From: Comamonadaceae bacterium
GTDB taxonomy: Bacteria > Pseudomonadota > Gammaproteobacteria > Burkholderiales > Burkholderiaceae_C
DNA: 11,554 bases
Assembly (NCBI GenBank): GCA_947460165.1
Contig: CANHKH010000061.1
Coordinates: 1 to 11,554 of the forward strand
Direction of reading: 5' to 3'
Position numbers and translations under genes: made by a program. Positions 6,570 to 11,554 of the stretch are shown here, piece by piece (the stretch's first letter is position 1; each line of letters opens with the position of its first letter). A model generated the notes under the pieces. The model was not told where the DNA came from, made no database searches, and saw nothing but the letters and a program-made list of their open reading frames with translations.

Positions 6570-7976
6570 ATGACACTGCATCAATTCCTGCTCATCTTGC
6601 GCGCCCGCTACCGGGTGGCGCTGGCCGTGGCACTGGCTGCCATGGCGCTGGCTTTGCTGGCCAACTTCTTGCTGCCGCGCAGCTACACCGCCCGCACTTC
6701 GGTGCTGGTCGATGTGCGCTCGCCCGACCCGGTGGTGGGTGCCGCCGGCATGCAGGGGCTGGTGGCGCCCAGCTACATGGCCACCCAGGTCGACATCATC
6801 TCGGGCGAGCGCGTGGCCCAGCGCGTGGTCCATGCCCTCCAGCTCGACGAAGACCCGCGATGGCGCCAGGACTGGCAGCAAGCCAGCCAGGGCCGCGGCT
6901 CCATGGTGGGCTGGATGGCGGGCCACTTGCAACAGGGGCTGGACGTGCGCCCCGCGCGCGAGAGCAATGTCATCAACATTGTTTACCGTGGCCCTGATGC
7001 CGAGCAGGCGGCCCTGGTGGCCAACGCCTTTGCCCAGGCTTACCTGGACATCAACTTGGCGCTCAAGACCGAGCCGGCCAAGGTCTACGCCGAGTGGTTT
7101 GACGGCCAAGCCAAAACCTTGCGCGCCAGCCTGGAAGAAGCCCAGTCCCGCTTGTCGAACTACCAGCAAAAGGCCGGGCTGGTCTCGGGCGATGAAAAGC
7201 TGGACTATGAAACCACCCGCCTGGCCGACATCTCGTCCCAGCTCACCCAGGTACAAGGCCAAAACACCGACGCGCAAAGCAAGCGCAGCGTGCGCGGCGA
7301 CAGCGTGGCCGAGGTCATGCAAAGCAGCGTCGTCAACGGCCTGAAGTCCGACATCAGCCGCCTCGATGCCAAGGTGCGCGAAGCCGGCGTCAACCTCGGC
7401 CCCAACCACCCCCAGCTCCAGCGCATGCAGTCTGAGCTGGACGGCTTGCGCGCTCAGCAAAATGCCGAGGTCGGCCGCATCAACACCGCCATAGAAACCA
7501 CCTGGCGCGTGGGCCAGCAGCGCGAGCGCGAACTGCAAGGCTCGGTGGCCGCGCAAAAAGGCCGCGTGATGATGCTCAACAAGCAGCGCGACGAGCTCAA
7601 TGTTTTCAGGCGCGATGTGGAGGCGGCCCAGCGCGCCTACGAAGAGGTGAGCAAAAGCGCCTCACAAAGCCGGCTGCAAAGCCTGACCAACCAAACCAAT
7701 GTGGTGCGCCTGGACACGGCCGTCATGCCATTGGAGCCTTCCAGCCCACGCCGGCGGCTCAACCTCTTGGTGGCCGCTTTTGGCGGCACGCTGCTGGGCA
7801 TAGGCCTGGCCTTGTTGCTGGAACTGGCCAACCGCCGCGTGCGCTCGGCCGAAGACTTGACCGAGGTGCTCGATGTGCCTGTGCTGGCCCGCTTGCGTGG
7901 GCAAAACGGGCAGTACCGCGACGCTCCCGACCTGCTGTCCGGCCCCCCCCAACTGGCCCTGGGCCATGGCCGCTGA
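6570..7976 (+). CDS. epsF: Chain-length determinant protein, EpsF/Wzz type
   Basis: This inner-membrane polysaccharide co-polymerase governs chain length and couples to the EpsG kinase. ATG 6570 has AAGGA six bases upstream; 468 residues. Membrane helix 1 is at about 12-33 (VALAVALAAMALALLANFLL). The Wzz periplasmic domain follows (SYTARTSVLVDVRSPDPV), then a long coiled-coil (about 180-370; ASLEEAQSRLSNYQQKAGLV, LKSDISRLDAKVREAG, GPNHPQLQRMQSELDGL). Next come the proline motif PLEPSSPRRRL and helix 2 (about 397-420, ending LLLELANRR). The tail has VRSAEDLTEVLDVPVLARL, the cytoplasmic segment that usually meets the kinase. A C8 run (7943-7950) lies nine codons before the stop. Loss of one C would extend the protein to about 510 residues through the frame of the small ORF at 7987-8103. 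Confidence 0.94.
   Translation: MTLHQFLLILRARYRVALAVALAAMALALLANFLLPRSYTARTSVLVDVRSPDPVVGAAGMQGLVAPSYMATQVDIISGERVAQRVVHALQLDEDPRWRQDWQQASQGRGSMVGWMAGHLQQGLDVRPARESNVINIVYRGPDAEQAALVANAFAQAYLDINLALKTEPAKVYAEWFDGQAKTLRASLEEAQSRLSNYQQKAGLVSGDEKLDYETTRLADISSQLTQVQGQNTDAQSKRSVRGDSVAEVMQSSVVNGLKSDISRLDAKVREAGVNLGPNHPQLQRMQSELDGLRAQQNAEVGRINTAIETTWRVGQQRERELQGSVAAQKGRVMMLNKQRDELNVFRRDVEAAQRAYEEVSKSASQSRLQSLTNQTNVVRLDTAVMPLEPSSPRRRLNLLVAAFGGTLLGIGLALLLELANRRVRSAEDLTEVLDVPVLARLRGQNGQYRDAPDLLSGPPQLALGHGR
7943..7950. repeat. C8 homopolymer near the 3' end of epsF
   Basis: Eight consecutive C encode Gly-Pro-Pro-Gln in epsF. Deleting one C shifts into a frame that stays open to the TAA at 8101-8103, replacing the last eight EpsF residues with a 50-residue tail. 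It may be a slippage-prone tract, a sequencing-error hotspot, or chance in GC-rich DNA. Confidence 0.6.
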
Positions 7977-7986
7977 GCGCTGCCCC

Positions 7987-8103
7987 ATGAGCCAGCAGCC
8001 TGGCTCTGCGCTGCCTTTATTTCAAGAAGGCAAAGGCCGGCCGCGCGCGCTGGTGGACTTGCTGGGCCAAGGCCCCAAGCCTGGTGATCGCCACTTCATT
8101 TAA
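7987..8103 (+). CDS. Small ORF between epsF and epsG, 38 residues, function unknown
   Basis: An ATG at 7987 opens 38 codons, MSQQPGSALPLF to DRHFI, ending in TAA 15 bp before epsG. The 142-bp gap is unusually large for this tight operon, and the codons (GGC, CTG, CGC, GTG) resemble those of the neighbours, so it may be coding. No SD is visible and I recognise no family. It is in the same frame as epsG, separated only by the TAA. It is also in the frame that an epsF -1 indel in the C8 tract would enter. It could be a short peptide, a former EpsF tail or a former EpsG leader, or a non-coding spacer. Confidence 0.3.
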   Translation: MSQQPGSALPLFQEGKGRPRALVDLLGQGPKPGDRHFI

Positions 8104-8118
8104 GCAAAGCATCTCGTC

Positions 8119-9018
8119 ATGAACCTTCACCCCCCCCCTTCGGTGCACCACCAGCCGCTGACCGTGCCCTCTCGTCCGGCCGAGGGCGCCGCCCGCGGCA
8201 TGGGCCAGATTTTGGTGGAGTCCGGGCGCATCTCGGCCGCGGATGTCGAGCGCATCCTGGCCTTTCAGCAGGGCAGCCGCTCCCGATTCGGTGAGGCCGG
8301 GCGGGCGCTGGGCTTGATGACCGAAGATGATTTGCGCTTTGCCTTGTCGGTGCAGTTTGACTACCCCTATTTGGGTGCCGACAGTGGCTTGTCGCGCGAG
8401 CTGGTGGCCGCTTACCAGCCGCAAAGCGCGCAGGTCGAGGAGTTGCGCGCCTTGCGCAGCCAGCTCATGCTGCGCTGGTTTGGCACCGAACCGGATCGCC
8501 ACTTGCTGGCGGTGGTCAGCGCCGACCGCGGCGAGGGCCGCAGCTTTTTGGCGGCCAACCTGGCCATCGTGTTCTCGCAGCTGGGCGAGCGCACCCTGCT
8601 GATCGATGCCGACCTGCGCACGCCGCGACAAAGCCAGCTCTTTGACCTGGGCAAGCAGGCGGGCTTGTCGGACATGTTGGCCGGTCGTGCGGGTTTGCAA
8701 GCGGTGGTCAACATCACAGCGCTGCGCGATTTGGCCGTGCTGCCTGCAGGCACGCTGCCACCCAACCCGCAGGAACTGCTGGCCCGCCCGCAGTTTGACA
8801 AGCTCTTGCAGGTCTTTGCCGAGGACTACGACGTCATCATCTTGGACACCTCGGCCGCCAGCGACTGCGCCGATGCGCACACCGTGGCCGTGCGCGCTGG
8901 CGCGGCGCTGCTGGTGGCCAGGCAAGGCATGTCGTCTATGCCCAAGCTGTCGCAGCTGACACGCAGTCTGCGCGATTTTGGGGTGGGGGTCTTGGGCTCG
9001 GTGCTCAACGAGGCTTGA
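8119..9018 (+). CDS. epsG: EpsG-type chain-length tyrosine-kinase-like ATPase
   Basis: This cytoplasmic BY-kinase-like P-loop ATPase partners EpsF and controls polymer assembly. It has 299 residues from ATG 8119, with no clear SD. The N-terminal about 27 residues are proline-rich and variable. A small helical domain follows (about 28-95: GQILVESGRISAADVERIL, RFGEAGRALGLMTEDDLRFA, FDYPYLG), as in EpsG and similar to type II secretion ATPase N-domains. The ATPase has a Walker A variant GEGRS (138-142, Arg where Lys is canonical), Walker A' LLIDADLR (Asp 163 and 165) and Walker B DVIILDTS (238-245). The protein ends GVLGSVLNEA without the C-terminal tyrosine cluster of Wzc/CapB kinases, so autophosphorylation there is unlikely. 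A C9 run lies in codons 4-7. The stop is three bases before the next GTG start. Confidence 0.91.
   Translation: MNLHPPPSVHHQPLTVPSRPAEGAARGMGQILVESGRISAADVERILAFQQGSRSRFGEAGRALGLMTEDDLRFALSVQFDYPYLGADSGLSRELVAAYQPQSAQVEELRALRSQLMLRWFGTEPDRHLLAVVSADRGEGRSFLAANLAIVFSQLGERTLLIDADLRTPRQSQLFDLGKQAGLSDMLAGRAGLQAVVNITALRDLAVLPAGTLPPNPQELLARPQFDKLLQVFAEDYDVIILDTSAASDCADAHTVAVRAGAALLVARQGMSSMPKLSQLTRSLRDFGVGVLGSVLNEA
8130..8138. repeat. C9 homopolymer in the first codons of epsG
   Basis: Nine C span codons 4-7 of epsG. Loss of one base would bring a TGA at 8159-8161 into frame within about 15 codons. Gain of one would also shift the frame and terminate before the ATPase domain. Position and length fit a possible slipped-strand on/off switch, but a run of this size is not unexpected by composition in such GC-rich DNA. 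Confidence 0.6.
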
Positions 9019-9021
9019 GTT

Positions 9022-9801
9022 GTGGGCCTGCCTCACCCCACCGGTTGGGCTGGGCGCTGGCGAATGGTGTTGAGCCAGCTGCGCAGTGTGCCTGCGGCCG
9101 CAGAAGCAGGCTTGTTGCACGAACTGGCCCACTCGGCCGCCAGCCATGAATGGCCGCGCACGCTGGCTTTTGCCAACGCCCACGCCATGAACCTGGCCAG
9201 CGGGCCCACGCTGTTTGCCGAGCACCTGGCCGGCGCTGACGTGCTGCTGCGCGACGGCGCCGGCTTGGCCATGCTCATGCGCTGGCTGGGCCTGTCCCCT
9301 GGTGTCAACCTCAACGGCACCGATTTGATTCCCCGCTTGCTGCAAGCCTGCGATGGCCAGGGCCTGGCCGTCCTCGGCACGCGTTCGCCTGACCTGGAGC
9401 GAGGCGTGGCCACCATTGCTGCGCAGCTCATGCCGCACAGCCAAGTGTGCAGCGCTGATGGTTTTCAGCCCATCGCCACTTACCGCGACCTGCTGCAGAT
9501 TCACCGGCCGCCGCTGGTCTTGCTGGCCATGGGCATGCCGCGCCAGGAAGCCGTCGCACTGGAGCTGCGGCGCACCCTGGGCTACCCTTGTTTGATCGTC
9601 TGCGGTGGGGCCATCGTGGACTTTTTGGCGGGTAAAAACCCGCGTGCCCCGGCCTGGCTGCGCCGGCGCGGCCTGGAATGGCTGTGGCGCCTGGGCCATG
9701 AGCCCAGGCGGCTGTTCAAGCGCTATGTGCTGGGCAACCCCTTGTTTGTGCTGCGTGCCGTTTGCTTTTTGAGCCTGGGGCAGCTCCCCCCGCTGCGCTG
9801 A
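9022..9801 (+). CDS. WecG/TagA/CpsF-family glycosyltransferase
   Basis: This membrane-associated glycosyltransferase adds the second sugar, typically an N-acetylmannosamine-type residue or its uronic acid, to the lipid-linked first sugar. It has 259 residues from GTG 9022. GAGG nine bases upstream, inside the end of epsG, supports that start and suggests translational coupling; ATG 9064 is a fallback without SD. Family blocks are in order: FANAHAMNLA (Asn 52 region), VLLRDGAGLAMLMRWLG with the likely catalytic Asp 78, LNGTDLIPRLL, LGTRSPDLERGVATI, PPLVLLAMGMPRQE (171-176), GGAIVDFLAGKNPRAP, and the C-terminal basic/aromatic RRGLEWLWRLGHEPRRLFKR that holds the enzyme on the membrane. The donor sugar cannot be read from sequence. 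Last clear gene of the EPS operon. Confidence 0.95.
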   Translation: MGLPHPTGWAGRWRMVLSQLRSVPAAAEAGLLHELAHSAASHEWPRTLAFANAHAMNLASGPTLFAEHLAGADVLLRDGAGLAMLMRWLGLSPGVNLNGTDLIPRLLQACDGQGLAVLGTRSPDLERGVATIAAQLMPHSQVCSADGFQPIATYRDLLQIHRPPLVLLAMGMPRQEAVALELRRTLGYPCLIVCGGAIVDFLAGKNPRAPAWLRRRGLEWLWRLGHEPRRLFKRYVLGNPLFVLRAVCFLSLGQLPPLR

Positions 9802-9843
9802 AGGCCGGCCCTGGTCTTCGGTGTGGCAGTGTTGTAGGCGGCA

Positions 9844-9922
9844 CCTGTCAATGGGTCTTTGGCAGGCTTGACAAGACCGTCCCGCGCAAGCCTTAATGAG
9901 TACCAAGTTATTCATTGACAGG
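9844..9922. repeat. 10-bp inverted repeat framing the lipoprotein-gene promoter
   Basis: CCTGTCAATG (9844-9853) and CATTGACAGG (9913-9922) are exact reverse complements, 59 bp apart, on either side of the TTGACA promoter element. TTGACA also occurs in the middle (9868-9873), so the TGTCAA/TTGACA hexamer appears three times in 75 bp. Paired operators for DNA looping, or the base of a hairpin covering the start, are possible. The right arm overlaps the SD region. Confidence 0.5.
9868..9897 (+). promoter_or_regulatory. Putative sigma-70 promoter of the lipoprotein metzincin
   Basis: A perfect -35 hexamer TTGACA (9868-9873) is followed after 18 bp by CTTAAT (9892-9897, four of six matches). The start would be near 9904, about 26 bp before the ATG at 9930. 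This suggests the metzincin is transcribed on its own rather than only by read-through from the EPS operon. Confidence 0.5.
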
Positions 9923-9929
9923 GGGTTGT

Positions 9930-10397
9930 ATGCGGTTAAATTTCCATTTAAGTGTGGTTTTTGTGTGTGCGGCAGGGCTGCTGGGCTGTGAGAGCACAGG
10001 CCCCAAGGTCAATGAGGGTGCGGCGCCAGGCACACCCGCCTGCAGCGCGGGCATCTCACCGGCCCAGCGCACGGTGGCGGTGGAGGTGTGGCGGGGGCAA
10101 GAAGGCAGTTTGTCGGGCTACAGCACCCAGCGCGTGTGCGACCGGCTGGACCAGGTCAGCCGCCAGCTGCACAGCCAGGGCGCCAGCGTGCGCTTTGAAC
10201 TCATGGGCGGCGTGCAAACCCATGCCAGCTTGGGCGTGGCCGACAACGCCGCCATGGTCTCGCCCGTGCCCCGCCAAGCCGGGCGCTTGCAGCTGGTGCT
10301 GGTCGATGCCATTGCCCAATGCGGCAGCACGCAGGTGCCCTTGGGTGGGTTCATTCGCGGCTGCGCGCCGCGCGTGGGCCAGCCCTTGATTTTTTGA
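9930..10397 (+). CDS. N-terminal fragment of a lipoprotein metzincin (frameshifted)
   Basis: The ATG at 9930, with AGGGGG four bases upstream, opens 155 codons. Residues 1-19 form a lipoprotein signal with lipobox LLGC; Cys 20 would be lipidated and Glu at +2 permits outer-membrane sorting. The following about 135 residues (ISPAQRTVAVEVWRG, CDRLDQVSRQLHSQGASVRF, LQLVLVDAIAQCGS, PLGGFIRGCAPRVGQPLIF) look like the beta-rich N-terminal part of a metzincin protease domain, with four cysteines after the lipidated one. The frame stops at TGA 10395-10397 just before the zinc site, which continues in the -1 frame (entry 10319-11296). As it stands this fragment has no catalytic residues. A TTG at 9915 would add five residues but destroys nothing. 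Confidence 0.75.
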   Translation: MRLNFHLSVVFVCAAGLLGCESTGPKVNEGAAPGTPACSAGISPAQRTVAVEVWRGQEGSLSGYSTQRVCDRLDQVSRQLHSQGASVRFELMGGVQTHASLGVADNAAMVSPVPRQAGRLQLVLVDAIAQCGSTQVPLGGFIRGCAPRVGQPLIF

Positions 10398-11296
10398 ACC
10401 GCCAGCTGTTTGGCGACACCTTGCCCGAATGGGTGGTGTGGGCCCATGAAATGGGCCACGCCGTGGGCCTGCACCACCCCGACGATGTGCGCCCGCCCAC
10501 CTACCCGCAGCGCATCATGACCTACATGGCCGTGCCTGAATCGACCACGCTCACCGCGCAAGAAGCCCCTGCATTTGCCCAGCTCGGTCTGGCCCCAGGC
10601 GGCGTGGGCTCGGGCGCGGCCGTGGGCGTCTTGCCAGGAAATCCGCCGCCCGTGGCGCCCAGCGAGCTGATCGCCTTTGTGCTCAATGCGGGCCAGCACG
10701 GCCTGCCTTTGCAGGCCCTTGCGCACCTGAGCGATGAAGACCTGCTGCGCCTGCGCCTGCTGCTCGAGCCTGTCAGCCAAGTCGGCTCCCCCTTGCTCCA
10801 GCAGCTGAGCGTGCCGCTGCGCATCAACGCCTTGGTGCCCCTGGCCGAGCTGGGGCGCGAGCAGGCCCAGGCCTATGTGCGCAGCTACTTGCTGCGCCAA
10901 AGCGATGCGGCCAGCGTGGATGTGCGGCGCTATGGCCTTTGGGCCCTGGGCCGCGGTCAGCTGCGCCACCCCACCCCTGCCACCCGCGAGTTTTTGCAGC
11001 AAGCGGGTGAGCCGGATTTTTGGTGCGCCAGCCAGCGCGGTGACGGTCCCGAATGCCGCGCCCTGGCCCTGGCCGCGCGCAAGGCCATGGCCGATGCGGG
11101 GATAAAGCCCGCGGTCAAGGGCGAGCCACAGGCAGACCCCCCGCCGCGCACCACCACGGTTCCAGGCGTGCAGCCAAGCCCGGGTCAGCGGCCTGTGCCG
11201 CAGTCTGTGCCCTCAGCCACGGTGCAGCCCCGCCCTGCCGCGCCCGTGCTCAGGCCCGCGCCCCCATCCGGCGCAGCCCAAGACACGCTGCGCTGA
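10319..11296 (+). CDS. C-terminal catalytic fragment of the lipoprotein metzincin
   Basis: The open frame begins at ATG 10319, but the first 25 residues overlap the better-looking upstream frame. Real coding probably starts after the T run at 10390-10395. The zinc site WAHEMGHAVGLHHPD matches HExxHxxGxxH: His 43, 47 and 53 bind zinc and Glu 44 is the base. IMTYM (66-70) is the Met-turn, typical of metzincins with M-x-Tyr. A helical region follows (about 110-250: DEDLLRLRLLLEPVSQ, VPLRINALVPLAELGREQ, RRYGLWALGRG) with a faint HEAT-like look, then a proline-rich tail (about 265-325). Joined with the upstream fragment, the protein would be about 455 residues with zinc ligands at 173, 177 and 183. 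The protease fold is well supported; substrate and role are unknown. It sits next to the EPS operon and ends 31 bp from a convergent gene. Confidence 0.75.
   Translation: MRQHAGALGWVHSRLRAARGPALDFLNRQLFGDTLPEWVVWAHEMGHAVGLHHPDDVRPPTYPQRIMTYMAVPESTTLTAQEAPAFAQLGLAPGGVGSGAAVGVLPGNPPPVAPSELIAFVLNAGQHGLPLQALAHLSDEDLLRLRLLLEPVSQVGSPLLQQLSVPLRINALVPLAELGREQAQAYVRSYLLRQSDAASVDVRRYGLWALGRGQLRHPTPATREFLQQAGEPDFWCASQRGDGPECRALALAARKAMADAGIKPAVKGEPQADPPPRTTTVPGVQPSPGQRPVPQSVPSATVQPRPAAPVLRPAPPSGAAQDTLR
10390..10395 (+). other. Frameshift junction (T6 run) splitting the metzincin gene
   Basis: Frame 0 reads ATT-TTT-TGA at 10389-10397; the -1 frame reads TTT-TTG-AAC and continues 300 codons. One extra T would give ...PLIF-LNRQLF without a stop. 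A base lost from a T7 run, a sequencing error, or slippage of the ribosome on TTT with a stop in the A site could each explain it. It is not a canonical X-XXY-YYZ slippery heptamer. Confidence 0.7.
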
Positions 11297-11311
11297 AGCG
11301 GGTGGCCCAGC

Positions 11312-11327
11312 GCCAAGCGGTCTTGGC
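11312..11327. terminator. Hairpin between convergent genes
   Basis: GCCAAG-CGGT-CTTGGC is a perfect 6-bp stem with a 4-base loop filling the end of the 31-bp gap between two convergent stop codons (11294-11296 and 11328-11330). It lacks a T tract on either strand, so it may act as a weak bidirectional terminator or mRNA 3' end structure only. Confidence 0.35.
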
Positions 11328-11554
11328 TCACATGGACAAGATGTCGCGCTCTTCGCGCAGGTAGAGCAGGCCGCTGGCCACGTCGGTCACCCGCACCTCG
11401 TGGCGCACATAGCGGCGCCCGCGCTTGACGTACTTGTCAGTGGCCCGGGTGCTGATGCGCACGCGCGCACCCACGGGGATGGGCTCAAAGATCTCGGTGT
11501 CGTGAAAGGTGTGGATGGAGCCAATCGCAAAGGGCTTGGTGTGGTCAAACTGCA
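11328..11554 (-). CDS. C-terminal part of a MaoC/hotdog-fold dehydratase-like protein
   Basis: Reading leftwards from the right edge there is an uninterrupted frame of 74 codons plus TGA (11330-11328); the start lies outside the window. The peptide includes FAIGSIHTFHDTEIFEPI, then VGARVRISTRATDKYVKRGR, then YVRHEVRVTDVASGLLYLRE and DILSM. The order 'P-V-G-x-x-V', 'D-K-Y-x-K-R-G-R-R-Y' and a final strand with a Leu-Leu-Tyr turn matches the N-terminal hotdog domain of MaoC-like or FAS1-type enoyl-hydratases, enzymes of acyl-CoA metabolism. It is convergent with the metzincin and unrelated to the EPS genes. Family assignment is by eye from a partial protein and moderate; its being coding is likely. 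Confidence 0.65.
   Translation of the reverse strand, partial: QFDHTKPFAIGSIHTFHDTEIFEPIPVGARVRISTRATDKYVKRGRRYVRHEVRVTDVASGLLYLREERDILSM

Noticed and set aside
6309..7556. 415-codon minus-strand open frame opposite epsE/epsF
   Set aside because: Same kind of antisense shadow; no domain, no SD, and it crosses two well-identified plus-strand genes.
9802..9867. Terminator after the WecG-family gene
   Set aside because: GGCCGGCC and a CCTGTC/GGCAGG stem are present but neither is followed by a T tract, so no intrinsic terminator is called.
8017..9915. 632-codon minus-strand open frame opposite epsG and wecG
   Set aside because: Gln/His/Arg/Ala-rich shadow typical of the reverse frame of GC-rich genes; epsG and wecG on the plus strand are unmistakable.
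10319..10390. Independent gene start at ATG 10319 for the metzincin catalytic half
   Set aside because: The overlapped upstream frame (PLGGFIRGCAPRV...) fits a metzincin better than the -1 frame here, there is no SD, and without the upstream half the protease would lack its beta-sheet and export signal.
1..11554. CRISPR arrays, tRNA/rRNA genes, insertion sequences
   Set aside because: No regularly spaced direct repeats, no tRNA-like cloverleaf or rRNA sequence, and no transposase or terminal repeats were seen.

Overview
The window is GC-rich (mostly G/C at third codon positions). Its proteins look like those of a betaproteobacterium of the Burkholderiales, probably Comamonadaceae. The grounds are the glycine cleavage order gcvT-gcvH-gcvP behind a tandem glycine riboswitch and the 'methanolan-type' exopolysaccharide genes epsL/epsE/epsF/epsG. 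The genus cannot be read from the sequence alone.

Left part, minus strand (1-2760): a glycine cleavage operon transcribed leftwards. A plausible -10 box at 2753-2758 is followed directly by a two-aptamer glycine riboswitch (2544-2741), a short structured expression platform (2491-2543), then gcvT, gcvH and the first 275 codons of gcvP, which runs off the left edge. The Shine-Dalgarno (SD) sequence in front of a TTG codon at 2490 copies the 5' strand of the second aptamer's P1 helix. This gives an obvious alternative pairing for glycine-dependent control and argues for TTG, not the upstream ATG pair, as the gcvT start.

Middle, plus strand (2922-9801): an exopolysaccharide operon reading away from gcv. 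It encodes an undecaprenyl-phosphate sugar phosphotransferase (first sugar onto the lipid carrier), EpsL-type outer-membrane beta-barrel, EpsE/Wza-type export protein, EpsF/Wzz-type chain-length protein, EpsG-type tyrosine-kinase-like ATPase, and a WecG/TagA/CpsF glycosyltransferase (second sugar). Together these start the repeat unit, set chain length and export the polymer. No flippase, polymerase or exosortase is inside the window; they must lie elsewhere or be absent. Poly-C tracts sit at the 3' end of epsF (C8) and in codons 4-7 of epsG (C9), with an in-frame small ORF between them.

Right part (9802-11296): a promoter-like TTGACA element framed by a 10-bp inverted repeat precedes a lipoprotein gene. 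The gene encodes a zinc-metalloprotease (metzincin) broken into two overlapping frames at a run of six T. Joined, it would be about 455 residues: lipobox, HExxHxxGxxH zinc site, Met-turn and proline-rich tail. The last 227 bases hold the 3' end of a convergent MaoC/hotdog-type gene.

The points most worth a second look are the riboswitch expression platform, the broken or frameshifted lipoprotein metzincin beside the EPS operon, and the poly-C tracts around the EpsF/EpsG junction.
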